Shown here one piece after another: positions 1-8,001 of a stretch of DNA of 42,042 nt; positions within the stretch are counted from its first letter, which is position 1; each line of letters begins with the position of its first letter. A program made the translations under genes and the position numbers. Source of the stretch: an uncultured Bacteroidaceae bacterium. GTDB taxonomy: Bacteria > Bacteroidota > Bacteroidia > Bacteroidales > Bacteroidaceae. The notes beneath the pieces were generated by a model. It had not been told where the DNA came from, did not search any database, and saw nothing but the letters and a program-made list of their open reading frames with translations. The DNA is taken from the NCBI GenBank assembly GCA_905236985.1, contig CAJORF010000019.1:1-42042 (forward strand), written 5' to 3'.

Positions 1-882
1 AATATACTCCCCTCCCTCACAGGAAGGGGCAAGGGGGTGGATCTTTATTTCCGGATAATAGGGCATCTCGAGGCAGTCGGGCATGTGACACGTGAACGAG
101 ACATCAAGGATGGCTGTGCGGATGCCGTGGTTTTCGACAATATCGACCACGGAGGCCACAAGGGGACCTGTCTGCCAGGCGAAAGCACTGCCGGGTTCGA
201 GGATCATGCGGAGATGTGGCCAGCGGGCGTGGAAATCGCGGAGGGTCTGGACGAGGAGTTCGACGTTGTAGTCCTTGCGGGTCATGAGATGGCCTCCGCC
301 AAAGTTGATCCACTTCAAGCGTGGAAACCAGGGGGAAAACTTATCAATAATATGTTCAAGCGTACCCGCGAAGGTTTCTGCGGAGCTCTCGCAGTGGCAA
401 TGAATATGGAAACCTTCGATGGCAGCAGGGAAGTCTGAGGGGGAAGGGAGGTCGGCAGCGAGGACACCGAAGCGCGAGCCAGGGGCACAGGGGTTGTAGA
501 GCTCGGTCTCAATCTCGCTGTACTCGGGGTTGACGCGGAGGCCGAAAGAGCGAGAGTCCAGCCTGAACCTATAAAACTGGGAGAGGCTGTTGAAGGTGAT
601 GTGAGAGGAGCAGCGGAGGATCTCGGGGAAGTCGCGCTCGGTGTAAGCAGGGCTGTAAGTGTGAGCTGGGGCTCCAAACTCCTCGAAGGCCAAGCGTGCC
701 TCGTCGGGGGAAGAGGCTGTAGTGGCACTGATGTATTCGCGGAAGATGGGGAAGGTCTTCCACAGGGCAAAGGCTTTGAAAGCCAGGATAATCTCAGCAC
801 CTGAGCGGTCGGCTACGTCGCGAATGAGGGCGAGGTTACGGCGCAGCTTGTCTTCTTCAAGGAGGTAATAGGGGGTGTTCAT
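1..882 (-). CDS. nspC: carboxynorspermidine decarboxylase, partial (3' end outside window)
   Basis: PLP-dependent decarboxylase that removes CO2 from carboxy(nor)spermidine, the last step of the alternative spermidine pathway in the cytoplasm. The frame opens at ATG 882 (MNTPYYLLEEDKL) and leaves the window after 294 codons without a stop; the family is about 380 residues, so roughly 90 residues are unseen. Visible landmarks are the PLP-lysine in AFKAFA (K36), HIHCHCESS (about 159-167), the glycine-rich FGGGH (194-198), EPGS (229-232) and CHMPDC (265-270). After MPYYPEIK the protein runs into IHPLAPSCEGGEYI (281-294), encoded by a palindromic repeat that also occurs in dsbD, nfnAB and metH, so this is an in-frame insertion in an otherwise conserved enzyme. 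It is last in a same-strand run pfp-GH25-PCMD-nspC and starts 38 bases after the PCMD gene. Identification is firm; the C-terminus is unknown. Confidence 0.9.
   Translation of the reverse strand, partial: MNTPYYLLEEDKLRRNLALIRDVADRSGAEIILAFKAFALWKTFPIFREYISATTASSPDEARLAFEEFGAPAHTYSPAYTERDFPEILRCSSHITFNSLSQFYRFRLDSRSFGLRVNPEYSEIETELYNPCAPGSRFGVLAADLPSPSDFPAAIEGFHIHCHCESSAETFAGTLEHIIDKFSPWFPRLKWINFGGGHLMTRKDYNVELLVQTLRDFHARWPHLRMILEPGSAFAWQTGPLVASVVDIVENHGIRTAILDVSFTCHMPDCLEMPYYPEIKIHPLAPSCEGGEYI
5..39 (-). repeat. in-frame palindromic element, copy in nspC
   Basis: On the coding strand the stretch has C-rich then G-rich halves (CCCCTTCCTGTGAGGGAGGGG core) and matches, with small changes, the reverse complement of the right-hand unit of the dsbD element (GA[TC]CCACCCCC then a CCC/GGG hairpin). 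It is read as HPLAPSCEGGE, the same frame as the other copies. The right-hand part may continue beyond the window edge. Confidence 0.7.
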
Positions 883-920
883 TGTTTTTAAGCCCTCGGG
901 AGAACCCTCGGGAACGGTGA

Positions 921-1871
921 TTAGTAGATGAGTTTGACGCTGTCAACCCAAAAGGTAGTGCCGACAGCTCCCACGAAGGCAGTGCCGTAGCTACTGGCGA
1001 ACTGAAGACAGAGATGAGTCGGAGTGTCATCGGGTGATCCCCATGCGACTTCATTGATTTTGACCATCTTACCCTTGGAGTTGAGCGCATATTTTTGTTC
1101 TTCGCCGCCAGCTTGAAGTTTCATATAGTCTTTGTAGAACGGTTCATGGGTAATGTCGCCATAATGAATCTCGAATTGAGCGTCGTTGACCCAGTCGGTA
1201 TTCTTGTTGAAACGATGAATGACAGTTCCTATACGGTTGGCGAAGATATTGCCCTTTTCATCCTCCCAGCGTTTCTGCAAGAGGCAGACCAATCCGGGCG
1301 TGTCCATGCCAGCTATGGTCTTGACTGGACTGAAACCCGTCTGACGGATGCGGTCGGGTTTTCCTGAGAGCTGGACCTTGTAGTCAAACTGCACGGCTTT
1401 GGGCTTCTGGGTGAAAGGAATGCCGTAGTCGAGGTAGGCATAGGGGTTGGAACTGCTGGTGATGGGTTCCATCATTTTGCCGACATAGATTGAGCCAGCA
1501 GCGAGGACGTGTACGTTGACGATGCCCAATACTTTCACACCCACGATATGGCTCACCATCTTGACGCATTTGCCATTATCACGTGTTTCGGGATAGACGG
1601 TGACATTCGTCTTGTAAATGCCAGCGACCTTCGCCAAGATATTACTGTTAGCCCAAGGTGAACCACCTTGATTGGTGAAAGCACGCCGACCATCCCACCT
1701 GCCAGTGGGGCCAATCTCGTAAAGCGTCGTTGTATTGCCGCCGATGACCTGACTTTCGGTGATTTCGCGTGTAATCCACTGGTCGAAGTGTGAAAACTTC
1801 AACTGCTGCTGCGCCTGAGCGATGAGTGTCAGTTGCCAAACACAGGAGAGGAATAGGAATAATCTTTTCAT
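921..1871 (-). CDS. PCMD-domain secreted protein (putative carbohydrate-binding)
   Basis: A 316-residue exported protein. ATG 1871 gives MKRLFLFLSCVWQLTLIAQA, a clean signal peptide ending before QQQLKF; the frame is open further upstream, but that part overlaps the GH25 gene and looks nothing like an N-terminus, so the start at 1871 is chosen. The body carries the pattern of the PCMD family (PF13201): an early jelly-roll half with AAGSIYVGKM, then NPYAYLDYGIPF...KPKAVQFDYK, and the typical ending FWVDSVKLIY. PCMD proteins are Bacteroidetes surface or periplasmic proteins thought to bind glycans; the exact ligand is not known. No lipobox cysteine follows the signal peptide. It begins 20 bases after the GH25 gene and is followed 38 bases later by nspC, so it is probably co-transcribed with pfp. 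Family call good, function inferred. Confidence 0.72.
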   Translation of the reverse strand: MKRLFLFLSCVWQLTLIAQAQQQLKFSHFDQWITREITESQVIGGNTTTLYEIGPTGRWDGRRAFTNQGGSPWANSNILAKVAGIYKTNVTVYPETRDNGKCVKMVSHIVGVKVLGIVNVHVLAAGSIYVGKMMEPITSSSNPYAYLDYGIPFTQKPKAVQFDYKVQLSGKPDRIRQTGFSPVKTIAGMDTPGLVCLLQKRWEDEKGNIFANRIGTVIHRFNKNTDWVNDAQFEIHYGDITHEPFYKDYMKLQAGGEEQKYALNSKGKMVKINEVAWGSPDDTPTHLCLQFASSYGTAFVGAVGTTFWVDSVKLIY

Positions 1872-1891
1872 CGTATCATTGTATGTTGTAA

Positions 1892-2854
1892 CTAATTGAG
1901 CCCTATGCGGTCTTCTTCCTCGGGTTTGATGGTTAATGCATGAAGTGCCGCCAAGTCGCCATGGAAGATGTTGCAATCGACAAAGCCATTGATGCCATTG
2001 ATGTGTCCTACGTCTGTGTATTGCCAGAACGCCCAGGCACCCTTGTACTCCAGTTGTCCGACATAGTAGTGAGCAATCCAATAAGGATAGGCATCGAAAT
2101 AGCTGTCGTCGAGATATTGAAGTTTAAACTTATAGCCTGTGTAAATAATCGGCTTCACGCCGTAGTGCTTTTCAACCACATTGAGCCACGTTTTGACGGC
2201 GTTCTGCAGATGATCCTTACTAAGCCGTCCAGCCTTCTCGACATCGAGTACAGGGGGCAGATCCCCAGCTTCCAGATGTACCTGTTTGAGGAAGAACTGC
2301 GCCTGTTTGGTTGCATCGACATCAGGTGCAAAGAAATGATATGCACCTCGCATAATGCTGTTTTGTCGAGCTTGATAGAAGTTTTCGTTGAAGTTCTCGT
2401 CGATGATGCTCACGCCCTCTGTGGCCTTGATAAACATGAAGCTCAGCGGCACGCCCAAGACCTTGGCATTGCGTAGCTGATTCCAGTTGATCCGATCCTG
2501 ATAATGGCTGATATCGATACCCCGCACTTCAAAACCTTCGGGATATTCAGGGTCGCCGTAAATGGCTTTCCAACGGAATGAGAAGGGATCGACGAAGAAG
2601 TAGTTGAACAGGAAGAGATAGGCTGCCAGTACCAGTCCTATGCCCGCGACGAAAATCCACGTCGGTGTCCGTCGCCAGAAGGGTGTGTGGTGAGTGGAGT
2701 GATGCGACCGCCCTGAATGTTTCCTTCGCGATGAGGACTTCCGTGAGGTGCGAGCGACAGTGTGCCGCCTCTTGCCGGCGGCAGACCCATTACCAGCAGC
2801 CACGCCATGATGTCGCGGCTGCTGGCTGTTGTCTGTCTTTCGCTGTTGATTCAA
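1892..2854 (-). CDS. GH25 family lysozyme-like muramidase, membrane anchored
   Basis: N,O-diacetylmuramidase-type glycoside hydrolase, expected to cut the beta-1,4 bond of peptidoglycan. Order of parts: an Arg/Ser/His-rich cytoplasmic tail (1-60), one membrane segment (about 66-88), then the GH25 barrel with GIDISHYQD (112-120, catalytic-face D114), FIKATEG (141-147), GAYHFF (170-175), PVLDVE (201-206, D204 and E206 as the expected acid pair), and FWQYTD near the end. There is no ATG before the barrel; the likely start is TTG 2854, which lies in the same frame as pfp and only four codons after its TAA stop. GTG 2803 is the alternative. The long basic tail in front of the membrane segment suggests type II topology with the enzyme in the periplasm. 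Spacing of 12 bases to pfp points to one transcript. Family certain, start codon uncertain. Confidence 0.82.
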   Translation of the reverse strand: MNQQRKTDNSQQPRHHGVAAGNGSAAGKRRHTVARTSRKSSSRRKHSGRSHHSTHHTPFWRRTPTWIFVAGIGLVLAAYLFLFNYFFVDPFSFRWKAIYGDPEYPEGFEVRGIDISHYQDRINWNQLRNAKVLGVPLSFMFIKATEGVSIIDENFNENFYQARQNSIMRGAYHFFAPDVDATKQAQFFLKQVHLEAGDLPPVLDVEKAGRLSKDHLQNAVKTWLNVVEKHYGVKPIIYTGYKFKLQYLDDSYFDAYPYWIAHYYVGQLEYKGAWAFWQYTDVGHINGINGFVDCNIFHGDLAALHALTIKPEEEDRIGLN

Positions 2855-2866
2855 GAGGCGAACGGA

Positions 2867-4504
2867 TTACTTGGCTTGTTCGAGCTGCAAAGTCTTCGTC
2901 GTCTGGTCGCAGACCTCGGTGGGGCCGAAATACTGGATAGGACCAGGATAGACATAGCAGGTGTTCTTGGCCCACTCGTCGCGGTGTGCTGCAAAATACT
3001 TGAAGGGAGCACCGTCGAGCTCAACCAAAGCCTTGCGGATCACGGGCTTGTCAGCACCATTGCGACGCTCGATGTTCATCATCATCGTGATGGGTACACC
3101 GCCAGCAATCCACTCAGCAGCAGGAGCTGTCGTGTTCTTGACGATGGACATATAACCCGTCTTGCCATTGGCAATGAGGCGGCTGGCGTTGAAGCCAAGG
3201 CTGTAGCAGTAGTCGGCATCGTAGTTGCTGGGAGCAGCGCAACGTCCTTCGTAGCCGAAGAAGTGGTGCTGGGCATTGAACTTAGGTGCACGGCCAGTCT
3301 CCTTCAACTTCTTGGCGACCATACGGCTGAGCAGCTTCTCGGTCTCGATCAGGCTGACCTGAACATTACCGTGAGGATCGCGGTCGAGGCAGAGCTGACG
3401 TGCAACGTCCTCGGGCAAGCTCTCCAGCACGGCGAGGTTGTCCTTGGCGATGCTCTTCTTGACGTAAGCGATCTGAGCGTCAGCACTCTCGAACTCGCGC
3501 GGTTCGCCTGTCGTGGGATCTGTGAGCACCTCGTTGAGCTCCTTGATGAGCTTCTTGATGGCAGGAATGAACTCGATGAGACCTTCAGGGATGAGCACTG
3601 TGCCATAGTGGTTGCCCTGCTCAGCGCGAGCAGCCACGATGTCAGCGATGTAATTCACGACATCGTCGAGGCTCATTTTCTTAGCTTCGACCTCCTCGCT
3701 GACGAGGCAGATGTTGGGCTGTGTCTGCAATGCGCACTCCAGAGCGATGTGGCTGGCGCTACGTCCCATGAGCTTGATGAAATGCCAGTACTTGCGGGCA
3801 CTGTTGCAGTCGCGCTGTATGTTGCCGATGAGCTCGCTGTAGGTCTTGCAGGCCGTGTCGAAGCCGAAGCTCGTCTCGATCTGTTCGTTCTTGAGGTCGC
3901 CGTCGATGGTCTTGGGGCAACCGATGACCTGTACGCCGTATTTCTTGGCAGCATAGTACTCAGCCAGCACGCAAGCGTTGGTATTGGAGTCATCGCCACC
4001 GATGATGACCAACGCCTTGATGCCGAGTTCGCGAAGGATTTCAATACCGCTCTCGAACTGAGCTTCCTTCTCAAGCTTTGTACGACCAGAACCGATGATG
4101 TCGAAGCCACCCGTGTTGCGATATTCGTCGATGATGTCGGCGGTGAGTTCCATGTACTTATGATCCACGAGACCACCAGGGCCGAGGATGAAGCCATAGA
4201 GCTTCGAGGCGGGGTTGATGCTCTTGACACCATCGAAGAGGCCACTGATCACGTTGTGACCGCCAGGAGCCTGACCGCCGGAGAGAATCACGCCTACGTT
4301 GATGGGCTCATAGGCTTTGGGCTCGCCAGCAACGAATTCCACAACGGGGAGTCCATACGTGTTGGGGAAGAGCTCCTTGATCTTAGCCTGGTCGCCAACG
4401 CTCTGTGTGGCAGCACCTTCGTTAGCTACGACTGGGCCCTGAAGAGCCTTGGGGAGTTTGGGCTGATAGGCAGCCCTTGCAATTTGCAATGCGCTTTTTG
4501 TCAT
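2867..4504 (-). CDS. pfp: diphosphate--fructose-6-phosphate 1-phosphotransferase (PPi-PFK, long form)
   Basis: Cytoplasmic glycolytic/gluconeogenic enzyme that interconverts fructose 6-phosphate and fructose 1,6-bisphosphate with pyrophosphate instead of ATP. The 545-residue length fits the long PPi-PFK group. Key motifs: GGQAPGGHN (77-84), GPGGL (108-112), GGDDSNTNA (169-177), where the second Asp in GGDDS marks PPi use, and PKTIDGDLKNEQ (197-208), where the Lys in PKTIDGD is again the PPi type. MGRSASHIALECALQ follows as the substrate-binding segment. ATG 4504 is preceded by a near-perfect Bacteroidetes promoter about 90 bases upstream. It heads the run pfp-GH25-PCMD-nspC. A large open frame lies on the opposite strand, but it has no protein-family features. 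Confidence 0.95.
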   Translation of the reverse strand: MTKSALQIARAAYQPKLPKALQGPVVANEGAATQSVGDQAKIKELFPNTYGLPVVEFVAGEPKAYEPINVGVILSGGQAPGGHNVISGLFDGVKSINPASKLYGFILGPGGLVDHKYMELTADIIDEYRNTGGFDIIGSGRTKLEKEAQFESGIEILRELGIKALVIIGGDDSNTNACVLAEYYAAKKYGVQVIGCPKTIDGDLKNEQIETSFGFDTACKTYSELIGNIQRDCNSARKYWHFIKLMGRSASHIALECALQTQPNICLVSEEVEAKKMSLDDVVNYIADIVAARAEQGNHYGTVLIPEGLIEFIPAIKKLIKELNEVLTDPTTGEPREFESADAQIAYVKKSIAKDNLAVLESLPEDVARQLCLDRDPHGNVQVSLIETEKLLSRMVAKKLKETGRAPKFNAQHHFFGYEGRCAAPSNYDADYCYSLGFNASRLIANGKTGYMSIVKNTTAPAAEWIAGGVPITMMMNIERRNGADKPVIRKALVELDGAPFKYFAAHRDEWAKNTCYVYPGPIQYFGPTEVCDQTTKTLQLEQAK

Positions 4505-4594
4505 TGTTTTAGTTGTTGATTTAATGGGTTAAGATATGAATTAAAAAAGAGTTGATCGAACGGGAGGAATGGCATTTCCTGTCCTTTTGTGGCA

Positions 4595-4626
4595 CAAAGG
4601 TAGGAAAATATATTCAAACAACCAAA
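4595..4626 (-). promoter_or_regulatory. promoter for the pfp run
   Basis: On the minus strand TTTG (4623-4626) and TACCTTTG (4595-4602) are separated by exactly 20 bases, which is the Bacteroidetes primary sigma pattern. Predicted start of transcription is near 4590, giving a leader of about 85 bases before pfp. Confidence 0.75.
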
Positions 4627-4698
4627 GCTTTCAGTTTTTTTTAGGGTTTATAAGCAAAAAAATGAGTAAATTGGGAGGTTTTTTCCAATTATTATCCA

Positions 4699-4706
4699 TA
4701 TCTTTG
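4699..4706 (+). promoter_or_regulatory. -7 element for tcdA
   Basis: TATCTTTG lies only 8 bases in front of the tcdA ATG at 4715. With transcription starting about 5 bases downstream the mRNA would have almost no leader. No good TTTG is found at the expected distance; only T-rich sequence is present. Confidence 0.55.
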
Positions 4707-4714
4707 CACGGTCT

Positions 4715-5455
4715 ATGAAACAGGAGAAAACGCAATTCGACCGCATAGAGCGGTTAGTAGGCACGGAGGCCATGGAAAGGATTTCCGCAGCACGTGTCAT
4801 TATATTTGGCATCGGAGGTGTAGGCAGTTGGGTCGCTGAGAGCTTAGTGCGCAGCGGCGTGCGCAGGCTGACCATGGTCGATCGCGACTGCGTGGATATC
4901 ACCAATGTCAACCGCCAGTGTCCAGCCACGATGAAAACCATTGGAAAATCGAAAGTAATAGCCATGAAATCAAGGCTTTTAGATATTAATCCTCAAGCAG
5001 AGATTGAAGCCATACAGGACATCTATGACGCCAGCACTCGCGAGCGTTTCCATCTCGAAGACTATGACTACATCGTGGATGCCATCGACTCACTTTCATG
5101 CAAAGCAGACTTGATTCTCACCGCCACTTCCCTACCCCATCACATTCAATTTTTTTCCTCAATGGGTGCAGCTCTGAAGATGGATCCGCAGAAGATTCGC
5201 GTTGCAGAGTTCTGGCAAGTGGAAGGTTGCCCGTTAGCTCGTGCTCTGCGACAGCATTTCAAGCGTTCAAAGCAGTTTCCCCGTCGCAAATTCCGTGTCG
5301 TTTATTCACCAGAAGTGCTGTCCAATCAGGGCTCATTGGATCCTGACTCAGCTCCGTACAATGGCACTTTTGCCCATTCCACCGCTATTTTTGGCTTCAC
5401 GCTGGCAGGCTTGATCATTCAAGACATCCTAAGCAAGTTTGAGGAACATTCCTGA
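4715..5455 (+). CDS. tcdA: tRNA threonylcarbamoyladenosine dehydratase
   Basis: E1/ThiF-like, ATP-dependent enzyme that cyclises t6A37 of ANN-decoding tRNAs to ct6A. The 246-residue length fits TcdA/CsdL. The Rossmann nucleotide site is VIIFGIGGVGSWVAESL (28-44) followed by the strand-turn MVDRDCVDITNVNRQ (59-73); DAIDSLSCKADLI (about 122-134) and FFSSMGAALKMDP follow in family order. ATG 4715 gives MKQEKTQFDRIERLVG, the usual start. It is divergent from pfp, with promoters back to back in 4595-4706. Its stop codon TGA (5453-5455) is the first three bases of a direct repeat belonging to the hairpin element downstream, so the last residues may have been supplied by that element. Confidence 0.92.
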   Translation: MKQEKTQFDRIERLVGTEAMERISAARVIIFGIGGVGSWVAESLVRSGVRRLTMVDRDCVDITNVNRQCPATMKTIGKSKVIAMKSRLLDINPQAEIEAIQDIYDASTRERFHLEDYDYIVDAIDSLSCKADLILTATSLPHHIQFFSSMGAALKMDPQKIRVAEFWQVEGCPLARALRQHFKRSKQFPRRKFRVVYSPEVLSNQGSLDPDSAPYNGTFAHSTAIFGFTLAGLIIQDILSKFEEHS

Positions 5456-5493
5456 CACATTAAGTTTTTGGCCATTCTTGACACATTAAGTTT
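5453..5493. repeat. direct repeat pair TGACACATTAAGTTT at the edge of the hairpin element
   Basis: TGACACATTAAGTTT occurs at 5453-5467 and again at 5479-5493. The first copy begins with the tcdA stop codon and the second abuts the outer arm of the 164-nt inverted repeat. A related CACATTTTG on the other strand sits at the far side of the element (5667-5679). Confidence 0.7.
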
Positions 5494-5656
5494 GGTCATT
5501 TTGGTCATGGTCATTTTGGTCAAAATCGTTTTTCACTTGTCAAAAAACACCACTATATAATAATATATATATTATAATATATATATTATTATATAGTGAA
5601 CAAATTGCCGAATCCGAAATTCATTTTGACCAAAATGACCATGACCAAAATGACCA
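5493..5656. repeat. 164-nt composite inverted repeat (giant hairpin) between tcdA and dsbD
   Basis: Perfect 34-base outer arms (5493-5526 and 5623-5656), themselves built from repeated GGTCATTTTGGTCA units, share one centre (5574.5) with a perfect, loopless 48-bp AT palindrome (5551-5598). The 24-base stretches between outer and inner arms are not complementary and would bulge. With 5453-5692 it fills most of the 329-base gap between tcdA and dsbD, and no gene is seen in that gap. It may be a non-autonomous mobile element, a cruciform-forming site or a strong terminator. Confidence 0.85.
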
Positions 5657-5729
5657 CTTTTTGACCGTTCAAAATGTGCGACTCTCAAGTAGCAATTGAA
5701 GCTGAAAACTGACAAAACAGCCATGAAAA

Positions 5730-5761
5730 TTTGGCTATTTCAAAAATATTTTGTACCTTTA
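5730..5761 (+). promoter_or_regulatory. promoter for dsbD
   Basis: TTTG (5730-5733), 20 bases, TACCTTTA (5754-5761). The ATG follows at 5785, so the leader is about 20 bases. Confidence 0.65.
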
Positions 5762-5784
5762 CAGCCGTAAACCAAGAAGAAACA

Positions 5785-7953
5785 ATGAAACGACTCCTTA
5801 ACCTTCTGATAATGATATTCATGTGCGCGCTCACGCACGCACAGATGGGCATGTCAAATCCTGTAAAAACCACCATAGAAAAGCAGTTGGTGAGCGGTCA
5901 GCCCGACCTCATTGACATCGTCATCACCTTCGCCATCGACAAAGGATGGCACGTCTATGGTCCCGAGAACGACGGAGGCCCCATCGCCATGACCTTCAAT
6001 GCCGAGATGCTGGAGGGTGCCAAGAAAGAGGGCGCACTGAAGCTCTCTCCTGCCCCAAAGCGCGTGCACGACGATTTGTTCGACTGCGAGGTGACTTACG
6101 TCGAGGGTAGCGCCAAAGCAACACAACGTCTGCGCCTCACAGGTGGCACATGGAAGGTCGAAGGCTATCTGCAATATGGTGCTTGCAACGACGAGAACTG
6201 TATGCCGCCAACGAATGTGGAGTTTAAGTTTGAAGGAGAGACTCTCCCCTCGCCCTCCCGTAAGGGAGGGGAGGAAAAGTCACCTGACAAGGCTGGAAAC
6301 CCTTCAAAAGACGTTAAGACAGAGGTTATTACACGTATTGACGCACAGGGCGATGCAACAGGACGTGAGGGTCTGAGCGATCAGTCGCTTGAAGAGACAG
6401 ACACTGCCGCTCAAACAGTAATTGCTCCCTCCCTAACAGGGAGGGTTGGGGGTGGGTCTGTTGGTGGAGACTCCCCTTTATGGTCCCCCGTCATCTCCGA
6501 GCTGCACGCCTTGGATGAAGCTTCCGACACGCAGTCGCGCTCGTTGTGGGGCATCTTCCTGCTCGGCATCCTCGGCGGCTTGATCGCCCTGCTGACACCC
6601 TGTGTGTGGCCCATCATCCCCATGACCGTGAGCTTCTTCCTCAAGCGTTCGAAAGATGACAAGCGTAAGGGCATCCGCGACGCCGTGCTCTATGGTCTCA
6701 GCATCATCGTCATCTACGTCGGCTTAGGGTTGCTGGTAACGCTCATTTGGGGACCATCGTCGCTTAACGCCCTGAGCACCAATGCCATCTTCAACCTCTT
6801 CCTCTTCGCGCTGTTAGTGGTCTTCGCCGCCTCGTTCCTTGGCGGTTTCGAGCTGACATTACCCGCTTCGTGGAGCAGTAAGATGGACGAGAAAGCGTCA
6901 TCGACGACAGGTCTGCTGAGCATCTTCTTCATGGCCGCCACGCTCGTCCTCGTCAGCTTCTCCTGCACAGGTCCCATCATCGGTCTGCTGCTCGTGGATA
7001 TGGTCACCAGCGGCTCGGTCATCGCTCCAACGGTCGGTATGTTTGGCTTTGCGCTGGCTTTAGCAGCTCCTTTCACGCTCTTCGCCATGTTTCCCACATG
7101 GTTGAAATCAGCACCCAAGAGCGGCAACTGGATGAACGTCATCAAGGTCGTTCTCGGCCTCGTGGAGCTGGCTTTTGCGCTGAAGTTCCTGAGTGTAGCC
7201 GACTTGGCTTACGGTTGGCGACTCCTCGACCGCGAGACATTCCTGTGCCTGTGGATCCTCATCTTCGCGCTCATGGGCTTCTACCTCTTAGGCTGGATCC
7301 GTCTGCCCCACGACGAGGATGAATACGACGAGGAAGGCAACGTCATCGCACGCCCCAAGATTGGCGTAACACGTTTTCTATCAGCCCTCTGCGTACTCGC
7401 CTTCGCCTTGTATATGGTGCCTGGCTTGTGGGGAGCTCCCTGCAAGGCCGTCAGCGCCTTCGCACCACCCATGTGGACGCAAGACTTCAACCTCAACGCC
7501 AACACCGTGGAGGCCGTCTATACCGACTACGAGCAGGGCATAGAAGCCGCTCGCAAGGCTGGTAAACCCGTCATGCTCGACTTCACCGGCTTCGGCTGCG
7601 TCAACTGCCGCAAGATGGAGGCTGCCGTGTGGCCAGATGCCCGCGTGCGCCAGCTGATGACTGAGGATTATGTGCTCGTGAGTCTCTATGTCGATGACAA
7701 GACACCGCTGCCCGAGACCGTGGAAGTGACTGAGAGCGACGGCACTACACGCAAGCTACGCACCGTGGGCGACAAGTGGAGCTACCTGCAGCGATCGAAG
7801 TTCGGTGCCCAGACACAACCCTTCTACGTCCTCGTAGATCACGATGCACGTCCGCTCGCTGGCTCCTACAGCTACAACGAGGACATCCCTGCCTTCGTCA
7901 GCTGGCTGGAAGAGGGAGCGAAGAGGTTTAAGAAACTACCTGACAAGAATTGA
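5785..7953 (+). CDS. dsbD: thiol:disulfide interchange protein DsbD (cytoplasmic membrane)
   Basis: Three-part electron conduit that carries reducing power from cytoplasmic thioredoxin to periplasmic proteins. ATG 5785 is used because it opens a signal peptide (MKRLLNLLIMIFMCALTHA); in-frame codons further upstream overlap the promoter. N-terminal DsbD-alpha-like domain to about 150 with YGACNDENCMPP (cysteines 134 and 139). Residues about 152-231 are a linker made largely by an inserted repeat element (ETLPSPSRKGGE at the left, APSLTGRVGGGSVGGDSP at the right). The multi-span domain follows with the paired cysteines in LTPCVWPIIPM and VSFSCTGPIIG, then a thioredoxin domain with FGCVNCRKM (C605 and C608). 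The 722-residue length exceeds the usual 600-680 because of the insert. The secreted protease gene begins 48 bases downstream, which fits a need for disulfide handling in exported proteins. Confidence 0.92.
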   Translation: MKRLLNLLIMIFMCALTHAQMGMSNPVKTTIEKQLVSGQPDLIDIVITFAIDKGWHVYGPENDGGPIAMTFNAEMLEGAKKEGALKLSPAPKRVHDDLFDCEVTYVEGSAKATQRLRLTGGTWKVEGYLQYGACNDENCMPPTNVEFKFEGETLPSPSRKGGEEKSPDKAGNPSKDVKTEVITRIDAQGDATGREGLSDQSLEETDTAAQTVIAPSLTGRVGGGSVGGDSPLWSPVISELHALDEASDTQSRSLWGIFLLGILGGLIALLTPCVWPIIPMTVSFFLKRSKDDKRKGIRDAVLYGLSIIVIYVGLGLLVTLIWGPSSLNALSTNAIFNLFLFALLVVFAASFLGGFELTLPASWSSKMDEKASSTTGLLSIFFMAATLVLVSFSCTGPIIGLLLVDMVTSGSVIAPTVGMFGFALALAAPFTLFAMFPTWLKSAPKSGNWMNVIKVVLGLVELAFALKFLSVADLAYGWRLLDRETFLCLWILIFALMGFYLLGWIRLPHDEDEYDEEGNVIARPKIGVTRFLSALCVLAFALYMVPGLWGAPCKAVSAFAPPMWTQDFNLNANTVEAVYTDYEQGIEAARKAGKPVMLDFTGFGCVNCRKMEAAVWPDARVRQLMTEDYVLVSLYVDDKTPLPETVEVTESDGTTRKLRTVGDKWSYLQRSKFGAQTQPFYVLVDHDARPLAGSYSYNEDIPAFVSWLEEGAKRFKKLPDKN
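6238..6476 (+). repeat. in-frame palindromic element, copy in dsbD
   Basis: The left unit GAGACTCTCCCCTCGCCCTCCC (6238-6259) continues into a hairpin with arms CCCTCCC (6253-6259) and GGGAGGG (6264-6270). The right unit starts GCTCCCTCCCTAACAGGGAGGG (6424-6445) and ends GGAGACTCC. The left 22 bases are the same as those of the nfnAB copy on its coding strand. The whole piece is read through in the DsbD linker with no stop. Confidence 0.8.
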
Positions 7954-8001
7954 TAACTAACCACTTTTACAATAACTGAAACTAACAATTTACCTTAACC
8001 T

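Noticed and set aside
893..912. CCCTCGGG repeated twice between the PCMD gene and nspC
   Set aside because: A 20-base direct repeat in a 38-base gap; it cannot form a stable hairpin with a U-run and shows no other copies here.
2762..4519. Long open frame (585 codons) on the plus strand opposite pfp
   Set aside because: It mirrors the codon bias of pfp, has no promoter and no recognisable domain; pfp on the other strand has all catalytic motifs.
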